From Saccharospirillum sp043196875 (GTDB taxonomy: Bacteria; Pseudomonadota; Gammaproteobacteria; Pseudomonadales; Natronospirillaceae), in assembly GCF_043196875.1 (NCBI RefSeq), contig NZ_JBEBMX010000001.1, forward strand, positions 682,001 to 746,000: a DNA stretch of 64,000 nt, given 5' to 3'. Both the position numbers and the translations under genes were made by a program. Below, in pieces: positions 31,655-40,465 of this stretch (its first letter is position 1; each line of letters starts with the position of its first letter). The notes beneath the pieces were generated by a model. The model saw nothing but the letters and a program-made list of their open reading frames with translations, made no database searches and was not told the DNA's origin.

Positions 31655-32920
31655 TTATTTGCTGGCAGCAGTAAATTCCGGATAGGCATCCATACCGCAT
31701 TCGGTCAGATCGACGCCTTCGTACTCTTCTTCTTCGCTGACGCGCAGACCCATAACCGCCTTGATAACGCCCCAGACGATCAAGGAAGCGCCGAACACCC
31801 AGACGAAGATGGTCAGAGCACCCACCAGCTGGCCGCCGAAGGTGGCATCGCTGTCGCTCAACAGAACCGCGAAGATACCGAACAGACCGACAACACCATG
31901 CACAGAGATGGCACCGACCGGATCGTCGATTTTCAGTTTATCCAGAGCAACGATGCTGAACACCACGATCACACCACCGATGGCACCGATGATGGTCGCC
32001 AGCAGCGGAGTCGGATCAGCCGGCTCAGCAGTGATCGCAACCAGACCGGCCAGAGCGCCGTTCAGGGCCATGGTCAGGTCAGCTTTCTTGAACCACAGGC
32101 GAGCGACGATCAGCGCGGCGATCAAACCACCGGCCGCAGCAGCGTTGGTGTTCAGGAAGACGTTAGCCACTTCGTTGGCAACGGCCATACCGCCCAGTTT
32201 CAGGGTAGAACCACCGTTGAAGCCGAACCAGCCCATCCACAGGATGAAGGTACCCAGAGTCGCCAGCGGCAGGTTGGCACCTGGAATGGCGTTGATTTCG
32301 CCATTCTTGCCGTATTTGCCTTTGCGTGGGCCCAGTAGCAGAACACCCGCCAGAGCAGCAGCAGCACCGGCCATGTGAACGATACCGGAACCGGCGTAGT
32401 CAGAATAACTCAGCGAGTACATGCCGAAGACTTCGTTACCGCCCCAAGTCCAGCCACCTTCGAACGGATAGATGACTGCAGTCATGGCCACAGCGAAGAC
32501 CAGGAAGGCCCACAGCTTCATACGTTCGGCCACGGCACCGGAAACGATGGACATGGCTGTTGCCACGAACACCACCTGGAAGAAGAAGTCAGAGGCGCCT
32601 GAGTAAACAGAGCCGCCGTCAAAACCAGCCTCTTCAGAAGCCGCCAAAGCACCTTCAACGCTGAAGTTGGCCACTGTCTCAACACCTGACAGGAACCAGC
32701 CGCCGCCGTACATGAACTGATAACCACAGATCAGGTACATGGTGCAGGCAATCGCATACAGCGCGACGTTTTTGGTCAGAATTTCAGTCGTGTTCTTGGC
32801 ACGGACCAAGCCAGCTTCCAACATTGCGAAACCAGCGGCCATCCACATGACCAATGCGCCACAGATCAGGAAATAGAACGTATCCATGGCAAATTGCAGT
32901 TCAAAAATTTGGTTCTGCAT
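31655..32920 (-). CDS. amtB: Ammonium transporter AmtB
   Basis: 421-residue inner-membrane ammonia channel with eleven predicted helices. It has the Amt signature start (MAAGFAMLEAGLVRAKN), the gate-region aromatic residues, and the twin histidines in SGIVHMAGAAAAL and ISVHGVVGLFG that line the pore. A loop FSVEGALAASEEAGFDGGS is longer than in E. coli AmtB, as in marine and cyanobacterial-type Amts. ATG at 32920 has GGAG nine bases before it. It is flanked by two PII genes and driven by the sigma-54 promoter upstream of the first. Confidence 0.94.
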   Translation of the reverse strand: MQNQIFELQFAMDTFYFLICGALVMWMAAGFAMLEAGLVRAKNTTEILTKNVALYAIACTMYLICGYQFMYGGGWFLSGVETVANFSVEGALAASEEAGFDGGSVYSGASDFFFQVVFVATAMSIVSGAVAERMKLWAFLVFAVAMTAVIYPFEGGWTWGGNEVFGMYSLSYSDYAGSGIVHMAGAAAALAGVLLLGPRKGKYGKNGEINAIPGANLPLATLGTFILWMGWFGFNGGSTLKLGGMAVANEVANVFLNTNAAAAGGLIAALIVARLWFKKADLTMALNGALAGLVAITAEPADPTPLLATIIGAIGGVIVVFSIVALDKLKIDDPVGAISVHGVVGLFGIFAVLLSDSDATFGGQLVGALTIFVWVFGASLIVWGVIKAVMGLRVSEEEEYEGVDLTECGMDAYPEFTAASK

Positions 32921-32953
32921 CACCCTTGTCTCCAATTGCTATTTATTTTTTGC

Positions 32954-33292
32954 TCAGATCGCGTCGTTGCCGGTCTCGCCGGTACGAATGCGAATGGCCT
33001 GTTCGAGCGGGGTTACAAAGATCTTGCCGTCACCGATCTTGCCGGTGTTGGCGGCCTTGGAAATGGCCTCGATTGCCCGGTCCAGCAGTTCGTCGGAAAC
33101 ACCGACTTCTACTTTCACTTTGGGCAAGAAATCGACCACATACTCCGCACCCCGATAGAGTTCGGTATGGCCTTTCTGACGTCCGAAACCTTTTACTTCG
33201 GTTACGGTGATGCCCTGTACGCCGATTTCAGACAGCGCTTCGCGGACGTCGTCCAACTTAAAGGGCTTGATAATGGCTGATACGAGTTTCAT
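32954..33292 (-). CDS. glnK: Nitrogen regulatory protein P-II (GlnK)
   Basis: 112 residues. T-loop Tyr51 (YRGAEYVVDF) and the PII signature near the C-terminus are present. AAGGAG lies eight bases before the ATG. It is the first gene of the glnK-amtB operon, 33 bases before amtB, and has an excellent sigma-54 promoter and two NtrC-like sites upstream, so it is induced on nitrogen limitation. It differs from the downstream copy mainly in the region VEVGVSDELLDRAIE. Confidence 0.94.
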   Translation of the reverse strand: MKLVSAIIKPFKLDDVREALSEIGVQGITVTEVKGFGRQKGHTELYRGAEYVVDFLPKVKVEVGVSDELLDRAIEAISKAANTGKIGDGKIFVTPLEQAIRIRTGETGNDAI

Positions 33293-33445
33293 TTTTGTTC
33301 ACTCCTTTCCGTTCCACCGTTGCACTGAATTGACAGCGCCGGCTCGAGGGGATCGCCCGTCGCAGCCAGTGCTACCGGAAATCACCCGAGTTACAATGTC
33401 CAACGCAACGGTTGGCTGCGATTGGAATCGTGTGCGAGGGGGTAA

Positions 33446-33461
33446 AGCGAAGCCCGTGCCA
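33446..33461 (-). promoter_or_regulatory. Sigma-54 promoter of the glnK-amtB operon
   Basis: Minus strand TGGCACGGGCTTCGCT matches the -24/-12 consensus (TGGCACG-N4-TTGCW) at all but one position, with exact spacing. The predicted start is near 33435, giving a leader of about 140 bases. Confidence 0.8.
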
Positions 33462-33524
33462 ACTCCGGTCAATGCGATGAATCAAGGATTTACGTAAATG
33501 TCGGGTCAAGGATTGAGCGTTATG

Positions 33525-33559
33525 CGCACAAAATCAGTGCAGCGCACAAAAGCTGTGCG
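33525..33559 (-). promoter_or_regulatory. Two NtrC-like enhancer sites
   Basis: GCAC-N7-GTGC occurs at 33526-33540 and again at 33544-33558, an 18-bp centre spacing. Both fit the NtrC palindrome core TGCAC-N7-GTGCA. They lie about 98 and 116 bases upstream of the sigma-54 start, a normal enhancer distance. Confidence 0.68.
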
Positions 33560-33730
33560 CCGTCAGTGCACACTATTTGCTCAAAGACGGGATAGGGCCT
33601 GAAAATCACGAGGTTAGCGCTGATAGCGTTGCCATCATTGCCACAGAAATTTGAATCAAGTCTCCATCTGGTGAGGCTGGCAACGGCGTCTGCTGCTATT
33701 TCCAGCCCTGTTTTGGAGCACGGAGGTGCC

Positions 33731-33991
33731 ATGAAATTACCCGAAGATATGCTCGACCAAATCAGTCGTCAGGCCAGTGCCCTGTTCAGTCAGGGACAGC
33801 AGGCGCGTGACGACTTGCGCACCAATTTGCGCAGCCTGGTGCAAGCGCAACTGAGTAAACTGGATGTCGTCAGCCGCGACGAGTTTGACGCTCAGCAAGC
33901 GGTGCTGGAACGCACCCGGACACAGTTGGCTGAACTGGAAACCCAGCTGAAAGAACTGGAAGCCAAATTGAGCGATTCCTCCTCATCGTGA
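33731..33991 (+). CDS. ubiK: Ubiquinone biosynthesis accessory factor UbiK
   Basis: 86-residue coiled-coil protein of the BMFP/DUF526 family (MLDQISRQASALFSQ, LVQAQLSKLDVVSRDEFDAQQAVLERTRTQL). UbiK binds UbiJ and helps assemble the soluble ubiquinone-making complex in aerobic growth. ATG at 33731 has GGAGG upstream. A longer frame from 33629 adds unrelated residues. Its neighbourhood with glnK-amtB on the other strand is common in gammaproteobacteria. Confidence 0.9.
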   Translation: MKLPEDMLDQISRQASALFSQGQQARDDLRTNLRSLVQAQLSKLDVVSRDEFDAQQAVLERTRTQLAELETQLKELEAKLSDSSSS

Positions 33992-34069
33992 CTTTTACCA
34001 CTGGGCTGATTGCCAATTGCCGGCAAGATAAGCTCAGTCCGGCCCCTGCCTTGTTATGGAGATATATCA

Positions 34070-34636
34070 ATGCGTGCACTGATCCTTTTACCCCTGGTGG
34101 CAATGCTCAGTCTGCCTGCCTTTGCCAAGGATGCCTTGATCGATATGCAGAACGCCCGCTCCGGCGGCTACGGCGGTCCGCTGGTCAAATACGGTCAGTT
34201 GGGCGATGAAACCGCCATTATGCTCGGCGGCGAAGGCGCCGGCACCTTTACCACCGGCGTGCATTCATTGCTGATCGGTGGCGCCGGTTATGGCCTGATT
34301 AACGAGCCGGAGTGGGGTAACGGTCAAACGCTGGATATGGGTTACGGCGGTTTGCTGATCGGCTACACCCATCGGCCGGATGCGGTCGTGCATGTTGAAA
34401 CCAAGCTACTGCTGGGTGCGGGATCGGTGTCTCTGAGTGATGGTACCGACGAAGACAACGGCAGCTTTCTGGCCAGCGAAGTCTCTGTCGGCGCGGAAGT
34501 GAATCTGACCGATTTTCTGGAAGTGGGTATCGGTGGCGCCTATCGGCTGACCACCGACCCCGATCTGGATGGCGTCAGCGACGACGACCTGTCCGGTGCA
34601 TCCGTGGTGCTGAGTTTCCAGTTCGGGCAGATTTAA
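34070..34636 (+). CDS. Secreted, beta-rich (outer-membrane-like) protein
   Basis: 188 residues with a signal peptide (ALILLPLVAMLSLPAFAKD). The mature part is glycine-rich with alternating hydrophobic residues (SLLIGGAGYGLINE, LDMGYGGLLIGYTH, VSVGAEVNLTDFLEVGIGGAYRL) and ends in aromatic FQFGQI, suggesting a small beta-barrel or beta-sandwich. GGAG lies nine bases before the ATG at 34070. I do not recognise a named family. Its last four bases overlap the end of the convergent aspartoacylase gene. Confidence 0.65.
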   Translation: MRALILLPLVAMLSLPAFAKDALIDMQNARSGGYGGPLVKYGQLGDETAIMLGGEGAGTFTTGVHSLLIGGAGYGLINEPEWGNGQTLDMGYGGLLIGYTHRPDAVVHVETKLLLGAGSVSLSDGTDEDNGSFLASEVSVGAEVNLTDFLEVGIGGAYRLTTDPDLDGVSDDDLSGASVVLSFQFGQI

Positions 34637-35532
34637 TCTGGCTGTGACCCGCGCTCTATGGTGCAAGGACGCATCAAGCTCAAACCAACGTGGCGGTCGT
34701 AATAGGCCGCCTCGTTGATAAAGGCGCCGTATAACATCTCTTCACCGTCGTAAGGCAAGGTTTCTCCATCCAGGGTGATAAACAGCGGATCGCCCGGCTT
34801 AATCGGCTGATAGTCAGCATCCTGCAGATTCGGATGCACCATGGCAGTAATTTCTCCCCGCTCGTTTTCCGGCAACTGCACCTTGCGCACAAACTGAAAA
34901 CCCGGCATTGACGTCGCCACTTCGGGCGGTTCCCCACGGTTGACCGCATCCAGATAATCCAGGCAATGACCGGTCACCGCCTCAGTCTGCTGATATACAT
35001 CCCAGCGCAACAAGCCCTGTGGCACCGGCCCGACTTCAATCAGCAGGCCATATTTGCGGCCCAGTGAAATCAGAAAATTATCTTCCAGCCGCTGCGCCGG
35101 CTCATAAAACAAGGTCACTTCCGGCATGCATTGTTTGGCGTAAAACGCCATGCCGGTCACCAAGGGATCCTCCGATTTAATCACCAGAGTGACGCCCATA
35201 TTGGCGGTAGTGGTGTGCAGATCGAGCACAAAATCGACCCGGGGTTCGTCTTTTGGGCCAAGCAATGAATTCAGCGATTTCGCCCGGTTTTGCTCATAAC
35301 CGCACAACTCATGATCGTTCAGATCATCCCAACCAAACTGGCGGTTCAGATCCTGATCCAGATAACGACGGTTGTGACCATTCGCCTTGGGATTGGCCAG
35401 ATGCAACTCAGTAACAAAGCTGTCCCGACAAACCTGTTCGGGGTTATTGCGCCAATGCTTGAGCAGATAAACGCCGGTCAGTTCATTGCCGTGCGTACCG
35501 CCGGTGATGGCGACGTGTTTGATGGATGGCAT
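34633..35532 (-). CDS. Aspartoacylase-family zinc amidohydrolase
   Basis: 299 residues, M14-like fold. Zinc-binding GGTHGNELTG (His and Glu), the RRYLDQDLNRQF substrate loop and a second metal histidine in FVLDLHTTTANMG are all present, as is the C-terminal beta domain. The family removes the acyl group from N-acetyl-aspartate or N-acyl aromatic amino acids. Which one cannot be decided here. GAGG lies ten bases before the ATG. Cytoplasmic. It lies 100 bases upstream of nothing else on its strand, so it is probably a single gene. Confidence 0.85.
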   Translation of the reverse strand: MPSIKHVAITGGTHGNELTGVYLLKHWRNNPEQVCRDSFVTELHLANPKANGHNRRYLDQDLNRQFGWDDLNDHELCGYEQNRAKSLNSLLGPKDEPRVDFVLDLHTTTANMGVTLVIKSEDPLVTGMAFYAKQCMPEVTLFYEPAQRLEDNFLISLGRKYGLLIEVGPVPQGLLRWDVYQQTEAVTGHCLDYLDAVNRGEPPEVATSMPGFQFVRKVQLPENERGEITAMVHPNLQDADYQPIKPGDPLFITLDGETLPYDGEEMLYGAFINEAAYYDRHVGLSLMRPCTIERGSQPD

Positions 35533-35600
35533 GCAGTGCCTCGATAAGCGTTCCCAATGCCATCCAATATGGGCGAGCGCGCGCAGGGATTCAATGGCAA

Positions 35601-35624
35601 CAGGGCCGGTTCAATCCGGCCCTG
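35601..35624 (-). terminator. Hairpin at the end of the BMP-ABC/dioxygenase operon
   Basis: Perfect 9-bp stem CAGGGCCGG/CCGGCCCTG with a six-base loop, just after the dioxygenase stop. There is no strong U tract on the minus strand (TTGCC). Confidence 0.5.
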
Positions 35625-35632
35625 GCTGGGTT

Positions 35633-36562
35633 TTACTTAATCAGACCAATCTGCCGCAGTCGCTCCATCAGATACTCGTCGCTGGTGATCGGTGGATAAC
35701 GCTTGGGGTTATCCTCGGTCACGCACTGCGGCAAGGCATCCAAAGAGGTGCCCGGATTGGGGTGCACGAAGAAGGGAATGGAGTAGCGCGACACCTTACC
35801 GGCATCACCTTTGGGGTTCACCACCCGGTGCGTGGTCGAGGGCAGTACATGATTGGTCAGGCGCTGCAGCATATCGCCGACATTACAGATGATGGTGCCT
35901 TCAATCATCGAGATGCCAACCCATTCGCCGCGCTTATTCAACACTTCCAGACCTTCCTGCTCGGAACCAACCAGCAAGGTGATCAGGTTGATGTCTTCGT
36001 GCGCACCGGCACGGACATTGGGCAAATTGGGGTCGGTGATCGGCGGGTAATGCAGCGGCCGCAGAATGGAATTGCCGTGGTTAACCTTGTTATCAAAGTA
36101 ATGCTGATCTTCACCAATAAAGAGCGCGAAGGCGCGCAACAAGGTTACCGACAACGCATCCAGCTCCGAATACAGTCGCAGCATGGCGGTCTTGAATTCA
36201 GGTACTTCGGCAGGCCAGACATTGGGTGTCAGGTCTTTATGTGGCGCTTTGCCTGCAATGTCACGGCCGACATGCCAGAACTCTTTCAGATCGACGTGCT
36301 CGGCATCTTTGGCGATTTCGGTGCCAAAGGGGGTGTAGCCGCGGGTGCCGCCGTTGTCTTTGAAGTACTGCATCTTGATATCGTCGGGCTGAGCGAACAG
36401 CTTTTCCGAGGCGCGCAGCGCATCGATAACGACGGAGCGATCAATACCGTGACCGGTAATGCCAGCAAAACCCCAGGCCTGATAGGCCTCGCCCATTTCA
36501 CGGACGAAGTCATCGGGGTGGGTATCAAAACGGCTCAGGTCGAGGCTGGGAATGGTGTTCAT
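35633..36562 (-). CDS. Isopenicillin-N-synthase-like 2OG-Fe(II) dioxygenase
   Basis: 309 residues. The N-terminal DIOX_N part (WGFAGITGHGID) precedes a double-stranded beta-helix domain. Iron ligands are AHEDIN (His, Asp) and TTHRVV (His). 2-Oxoglutarate binding is by RYSIPFF. Such enzymes hydroxylate small molecules, despite the family name. It is the last gene after a BMP-type ABC importer, 75 bases downstream, so the substrate is likely what the importer brings in, probably a purine-like compound. That is inference. ATG at 36562 is favoured over 36568 by the position of GAG. Confidence 0.78.
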   Translation of the reverse strand: MNTIPSLDLSRFDTHPDDFVREMGEAYQAWGFAGITGHGIDRSVVIDALRASEKLFAQPDDIKMQYFKDNGGTRGYTPFGTEIAKDAEHVDLKEFWHVGRDIAGKAPHKDLTPNVWPAEVPEFKTAMLRLYSELDALSVTLLRAFALFIGEDQHYFDNKVNHGNSILRPLHYPPITDPNLPNVRAGAHEDINLITLLVGSEQEGLEVLNKRGEWVGISMIEGTIICNVGDMLQRLTNHVLPSTTHRVVNPKGDAGKVSRYSIPFFVHPNPGTSLDALPQCVTEDNPKRYPPITSDEYLMERLRQIGLIK

Positions 36563-36637
36563 GAGCATCTCGCTAGGACGGTCCAGCCGTCCGTTTTTTA
36601 TGATCGGCCCGCCTGCAGGCGGGCGCTTATTATCGTG

Positions 36638-37618
36638 TTAACTGCGTTCTTTAACGTACGGCTCGCCGATCACTTTGGGCGCCACCGAGCGGCCAATAAA
36701 GCCACCGAGCAACACTACGGTCAGGATATAAGGCGTGGCTTCAACCAGTTGCACCGGCACTTCCACACCCAGTAAGACAGCACCCTGGCTGCGAATAGCA
36801 ATGGCCTCGAGCAAACCGAACAACAGGCAGGCTTGCATCGCCGTGCGCGGACGCCACTTACCGAAAATCAACGCCGCCAGCGCCATATAGCCTTTACCCG
36901 CGCTCATGTTGGGCGAGAACTGAGCGGTCACCGCAACCGACAAATAAACGCCGGCAAAGCCGACCAGAATACCGGTCATCAACAACGCCAGATAACGCGT
37001 CTTGGCAACCGAAATACCTGCCGTATCGACAGCATGAGGGTTTTCACCCACAGCACGCACGCGCAAACCAAAGCGAGTGCGGAAGAGGATATACCAGCAC
37101 AGCGGTACGGCGGCGAACGCCAGGTAAACCAGCAAATAATGACCACTGATCAGCTCGGAATAGATACCGCCAATAATGGGCACATCGGCCAGTTGATCGG
37201 CAAACGGCAGCGTAATGGGCGTAAAGCGGGCGTGGACGTCGCCAAAAGCCAGGTTGGGCGTATTACCACCCTGGCGGAACCAGTAGTTACCGATGGCGGC
37301 GGTCAAACCGGCGGCGAGAATATTGATCGCCAGACCGGAAACCACGTGGTCGCCGTTATGGGTCACGGTCGCGAAGGCGTGCAGCTGGGCGAAGACGATG
37401 GACGACAACACACCCGCCAGCAGACCCATCCAGGGCGAACCGAAATAGTAGGCCGCGGATGCACCGAAGAAGGCGCTGACCAGAATCTTGCCTTCCAAAG
37501 CGATATTCACAATGCCGGAACGCTCAGAAAACATCCCCGCCAGAGCCGCAAAAATGAGCGGTGTGGCGTTACGCAAGGTGGCGTCGAGGATCACGATAAT
37601 GCTGTTAAACAGTTCCAT
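36638..37618 (-). CDS. BMP-type ABC importer permease (second subunit)
   Basis: 326 residues, about nine membrane helices of the BPD_transp_2 family (FAALAGMFSERSGIVNIALEGKILVSAFF is the standard N-terminal motif; the EAA-like loop is in the middle). In nucleoside importers of this type the two permeases are unequal, and this is the shorter one. It starts 2 bases after the previous permease stop. The C-terminus is KVIGEPYVKERS. Confidence 0.88.
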   Translation of the reverse strand: MELFNSIIVILDATLRNATPLIFAALAGMFSERSGIVNIALEGKILVSAFFGASAAYYFGSPWMGLLAGVLSSIVFAQLHAFATVTHNGDHVVSGLAINILAAGLTAAIGNYWFRQGGNTPNLAFGDVHARFTPITLPFADQLADVPIIGGIYSELISGHYLLVYLAFAAVPLCWYILFRTRFGLRVRAVGENPHAVDTAGISVAKTRYLALLMTGILVGFAGVYLSVAVTAQFSPNMSAGKGYMALAALIFGKWRPRTAMQACLLFGLLEAIAIRSQGAVLLGVEVPVQLVEATPYILTVVLLGGFIGRSVAPKVIGEPYVKERS

Positions 37619-37620
37619 GA

Positions 37621-38754
37621 TCAGGCCTCCGCTGGATGTTGATCATCGGCTTTGACATCACGTCGCCGCGCGTAGTTCAGATAGAGCCGTTCAATCGGAT
37701 GTTTCATCATATGTTGCAGCGCGCCGGAGAACAGAATCACCAGACCCTGCAGCACCACCACGATGCGCGCATCGACGGAATATTCGAACTGCAACTCACT
37801 GCCGCCCTGGGTCAAAAAGCCAAACATCAACGACGCCAGCACAATGCCGAACGGATGGTTACGCCCCATCAAGGCCACGGCAATGCCGGTAAAGCCCATC
37901 TGGTTAACCAGGTTGAGCTTGATCTGGTGCGCCTGACCTTGCACCACGTTCAGCGCCATAAAGCCGGCCAAAGCACCGGCCACCAACATGGTCAGAATGG
38001 TGACGCGGGAAATGCTGATGCCACCGTAACGCGCAGCGCTGGCGTTGCTGCCAACCGAACGGATTTCGTAACCCCAACGGGTGCGCCACAGGAACACCCA
38101 GACCGCGAACGCCACAAAGAGCGCCCAGATAATCGACAGATTTAGCGGTGAGGCGGCGATGCGAATGCCGAAGAAGGCAAAGACTTCATGCATCTGCGGG
38201 ATCCAGCTGGCACGGTCAAAGACCGCACTTTCCACTGACATGGTACCCACCGGCTTGAGGAAATACACCAGCAGGTAATTCATCAACGACGCCGCGATGA
38301 AGTTAAACATGATGGTGGTAATCACGATGTGCGAACCGCGATAGGCCTGCAGCGCCGCCGGAATCAACGCCCAAAGCGCGCCAAACACAGCCGCGGCAAT
38401 GATGCTGATCGGCAACAGCACAATAAAAGGAACATGACCGCCGAGCGCCAGACACACCAAGCCCACACCCAAGGCACCAATATAAGCCTGACCTTCACCG
38501 CCAATGTTGAACATGCCGCACTTGAAGGCGACCGCCACCGCCAGCGCCGTGAAGATATAACTGGTCATGTAATAGAGGGTGTAACCGAGACCGTAACCGC
38601 TGCCGAAGGCACCGGAAAACATCGATTGCAGCGCCTCGAACGGATTGATGTTCAGGTACAAAAACACCAGACCGGCAGCAACCGCAGCGATCAGAATATT
38701 GGCCAGGGGAATAACGCCTACGGTAATCCAGGCGGGAATACGCTGCTGACTCAT
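37621..38754 (-). CDS. BMP-type ABC importer permease (first subunit)
   Basis: 377 residues, BPD_transp_2 family, with a polar N-terminus and about eight helices (FKCGMFNIGGEGQAYIGALG is the core motif). It overlaps the end of the ATPase gene by four bases. The C-terminal ~25 residues are charged and cytoplasmic. With its partner permease it forms the channel of the importer. Confidence 0.88.
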   Translation of the reverse strand: MSQQRIPAWITVGVIPLANILIAAVAAGLVFLYLNINPFEALQSMFSGAFGSGYGLGYTLYYMTSYIFTALAVAVAFKCGMFNIGGEGQAYIGALGVGLVCLALGGHVPFIVLLPISIIAAAVFGALWALIPAALQAYRGSHIVITTIMFNFIAASLMNYLLVYFLKPVGTMSVESAVFDRASWIPQMHEVFAFFGIRIAASPLNLSIIWALFVAFAVWVFLWRTRWGYEIRSVGSNASAARYGGISISRVTILTMLVAGALAGFMALNVVQGQAHQIKLNLVNQMGFTGIAVALMGRNHPFGIVLASLMFGFLTQGGSELQFEYSVDARIVVVLQGLVILFSGALQHMMKHPIERLYLNYARRRDVKADDQHPAEA

Positions 38755-40337
38755 GCTGAAGCCTCCGCCTGAAGCGCTTTGATTTCATCGGGAACAATGT
38801 TGGCCATCATCAGGCCCAGGGTGCGTTCATCGGCTTTGTCGGCCGGTACTTCGCCGACAATGATGCCGTCGAACATCACCAGAATGCGGTCGGCCAGTGA
38901 ACGGATTTCATCGAGCTCCACCGACACCAGCAAAATCGCCTTGCCAGCATCACGCATTTCCAGAATCCGCTTGTGGATGGATTCGATGGCGCCGATATCG
39001 ACACCGCGTGTCGGCTGGCCGATCAGCATCACATCGTGGCCCTGCTCCACTTCACGGGCAATCACCAGTTTCTGCTGGTTACCACCGGAGAAGTTGGCGG
39101 TTTTCAGGAAAGGGTCCGGCGGTCGAACATCCCAGCTTGCCATCTTGGCCTGGCAATCATCGATCATCGCCTTCTGGCTCATCAGCACGCCGCTGTTATA
39201 GCTGGCATCGCGGTGATAACCCAGCACAAAGGCTTCATAGGCGGAAAAAGTGTTGATCAGCCCCATACGGTGGCGATCTTCAGGAATATGCCCAACGCCC
39301 AACTGACGGACTTTTTCCGGGTCGATGGCGGTATCCGCCGTTACCGTCTCGCCATTCAGATACAGCTCGCCGGAGTCGATGCGACGAATACCCGCCAGCG
39401 CTTCGAGCAGCTCCGACTGACCGTTACCGGACACACCAGCGATACCAACAATCTCACCGGCGCGGACTTGCAAAGACACATCGTTCAGACGTTTCACACC
39501 CTGACCATCGGTCAGGCTGATATGGCGCGCAGCCAGCTTAACGTCGCCGGGCTCAGCCTCGCCCTTTTCAACACGCAACAGCACTTTACGGCCGACCATC
39601 AACTCAGCCAGATCTTCCTGACTGGTATCGGCGGTTTTTAAGTGCGCCACCATTTCACCGCGACGCATCACCGATACTTCGTCGGTTGCAGCCATGATTT
39701 CGCGCAGCTTGTGGGTAATCAGAATAACGGTGGTGCCCTGCTGCTTAAGCGATTCCAACACCTTAAACAGATGCTCGGTTTCCTGCGGCGTCAGTACGCC
39801 GGTCGGTTCGTCGAGAATCAGAATACGGGCGCCACGGTAGAGCGCTTTAAGAATTTCGATGCGCTGCTGGTAACCGACCGACAGTTCTTCGACCGGCACA
39901 TCCAAAGGCACATTCAATTGGTATTCGGAGGCCAGCCGTTCCATTTCGCGGCGGGCTTTACTGAGGCTGGTTTCAATGGCGATTCCATCCTCGGCACCCA
40001 GGATGACATTTTCCAGGGCGGTAAAATTCTGAATCAGCATAAAGTGCTGGTGCACCATGCCGATGCCGGCGTTAATCGCCGTTTTTGAATCTTTGATATC
40101 GAGCACCTGACCATCGACCAGGACATCGCCTTTATCGGCCGCATAAAAGCCGTAAATGATGCTCATCAGGGTCGATTTACCGGCGCCGTTTTCACCCACG
40201 ATGCCGTGAATGGTGCCTTGTCGAACCTGAAGGTTAATGTCCTTGTTGGCATGGACGTCGCCGAAGCGCTTGTCGATGCCGCGCAGTTCCAGTGCCATTG
40301 CCATGGCAGAATCAGAAGCTGAATCGGGGGGAGTCAT
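38751..40337 (-). CDS. BMP-type ABC importer ATPase with two nucleotide-binding domains
   Basis: 528 residues with two fused ABC domains, as in ribose- and nucleoside-type importers. Domain 1 has Walker A GENGAGKST, signature ELSVGYQQR and Walker B ILILDEPTG. Domain 2 has a modified Walker A (GVSGNGQSEL, lacking the usual lysine-threonine), signature NFSGGNQQK and D-loop. One or two alternative starts exist (40304). It sits after a terminator hairpin that follows the binding-protein gene, so less ATPase is made than binding protein. Confidence 0.9.
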   Translation of the reverse strand: MTPPDSASDSAMAMALELRGIDKRFGDVHANKDINLQVRQGTIHGIVGENGAGKSTLMSIIYGFYAADKGDVLVDGQVLDIKDSKTAINAGIGMVHQHFMLIQNFTALENVILGAEDGIAIETSLSKARREMERLASEYQLNVPLDVPVEELSVGYQQRIEILKALYRGARILILDEPTGVLTPQETEHLFKVLESLKQQGTTVILITHKLREIMAATDEVSVMRRGEMVAHLKTADTSQEDLAELMVGRKVLLRVEKGEAEPGDVKLAARHISLTDGQGVKRLNDVSLQVRAGEIVGIAGVSGNGQSELLEALAGIRRIDSGELYLNGETVTADTAIDPEKVRQLGVGHIPEDRHRMGLINTFSAYEAFVLGYHRDASYNSGVLMSQKAMIDDCQAKMASWDVRPPDPFLKTANFSGGNQQKLVIAREVEQGHDVMLIGQPTRGVDIGAIESIHKRILEMRDAGKAILLVSVELDEIRSLADRILVMFDGIIVGEVPADKADERTLGLMMANIVPDEIKALQAEASA

Positions 40338-40414
40338 GGGTCACCCGGTAATCGTTAGCTAACGGAAGGATAGGCCCGGACCGATCAGGGGTGGAAGACC
40401 GGTCAGGGCCGAAC

Positions 40415-40442
40415 AAAAAAGCACTCGCGGGGTGGCGAGTGC
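40415..40442 (-). terminator. Terminator/attenuator between the binding protein and ATPase genes
   Basis: Minus strand stem GCACTCGC/GCGAGTGC with a six-base loop followed by six T residues. It would stop most transcripts after the binding-protein gene, leaving lower expression of the membrane parts. Confidence 0.82.
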
Positions 40443-40465
40443 TTTTCAGCGACAAGGCTGAAAAA

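Larger units (their letters stand above)
33293..33730. other. 438-base regulatory gap between glnK and ubiK
   Basis: No coding frame of its own was convincing. It holds the sigma-54 promoter and NtrC-like sites for glnK. From about 33560 to 33730 it must contain the ubiK promoter, which I could not place. Confidence 0.6.

Noticed and set aside
35486..36775. A 429-codon open frame on the plus strand opposite the dioxygenase gene
   Set aside because: Its start is inside the aspartoacylase gene and it spans the full dioxygenase gene, which has clear iron-binding motifs. It is a shadow frame.
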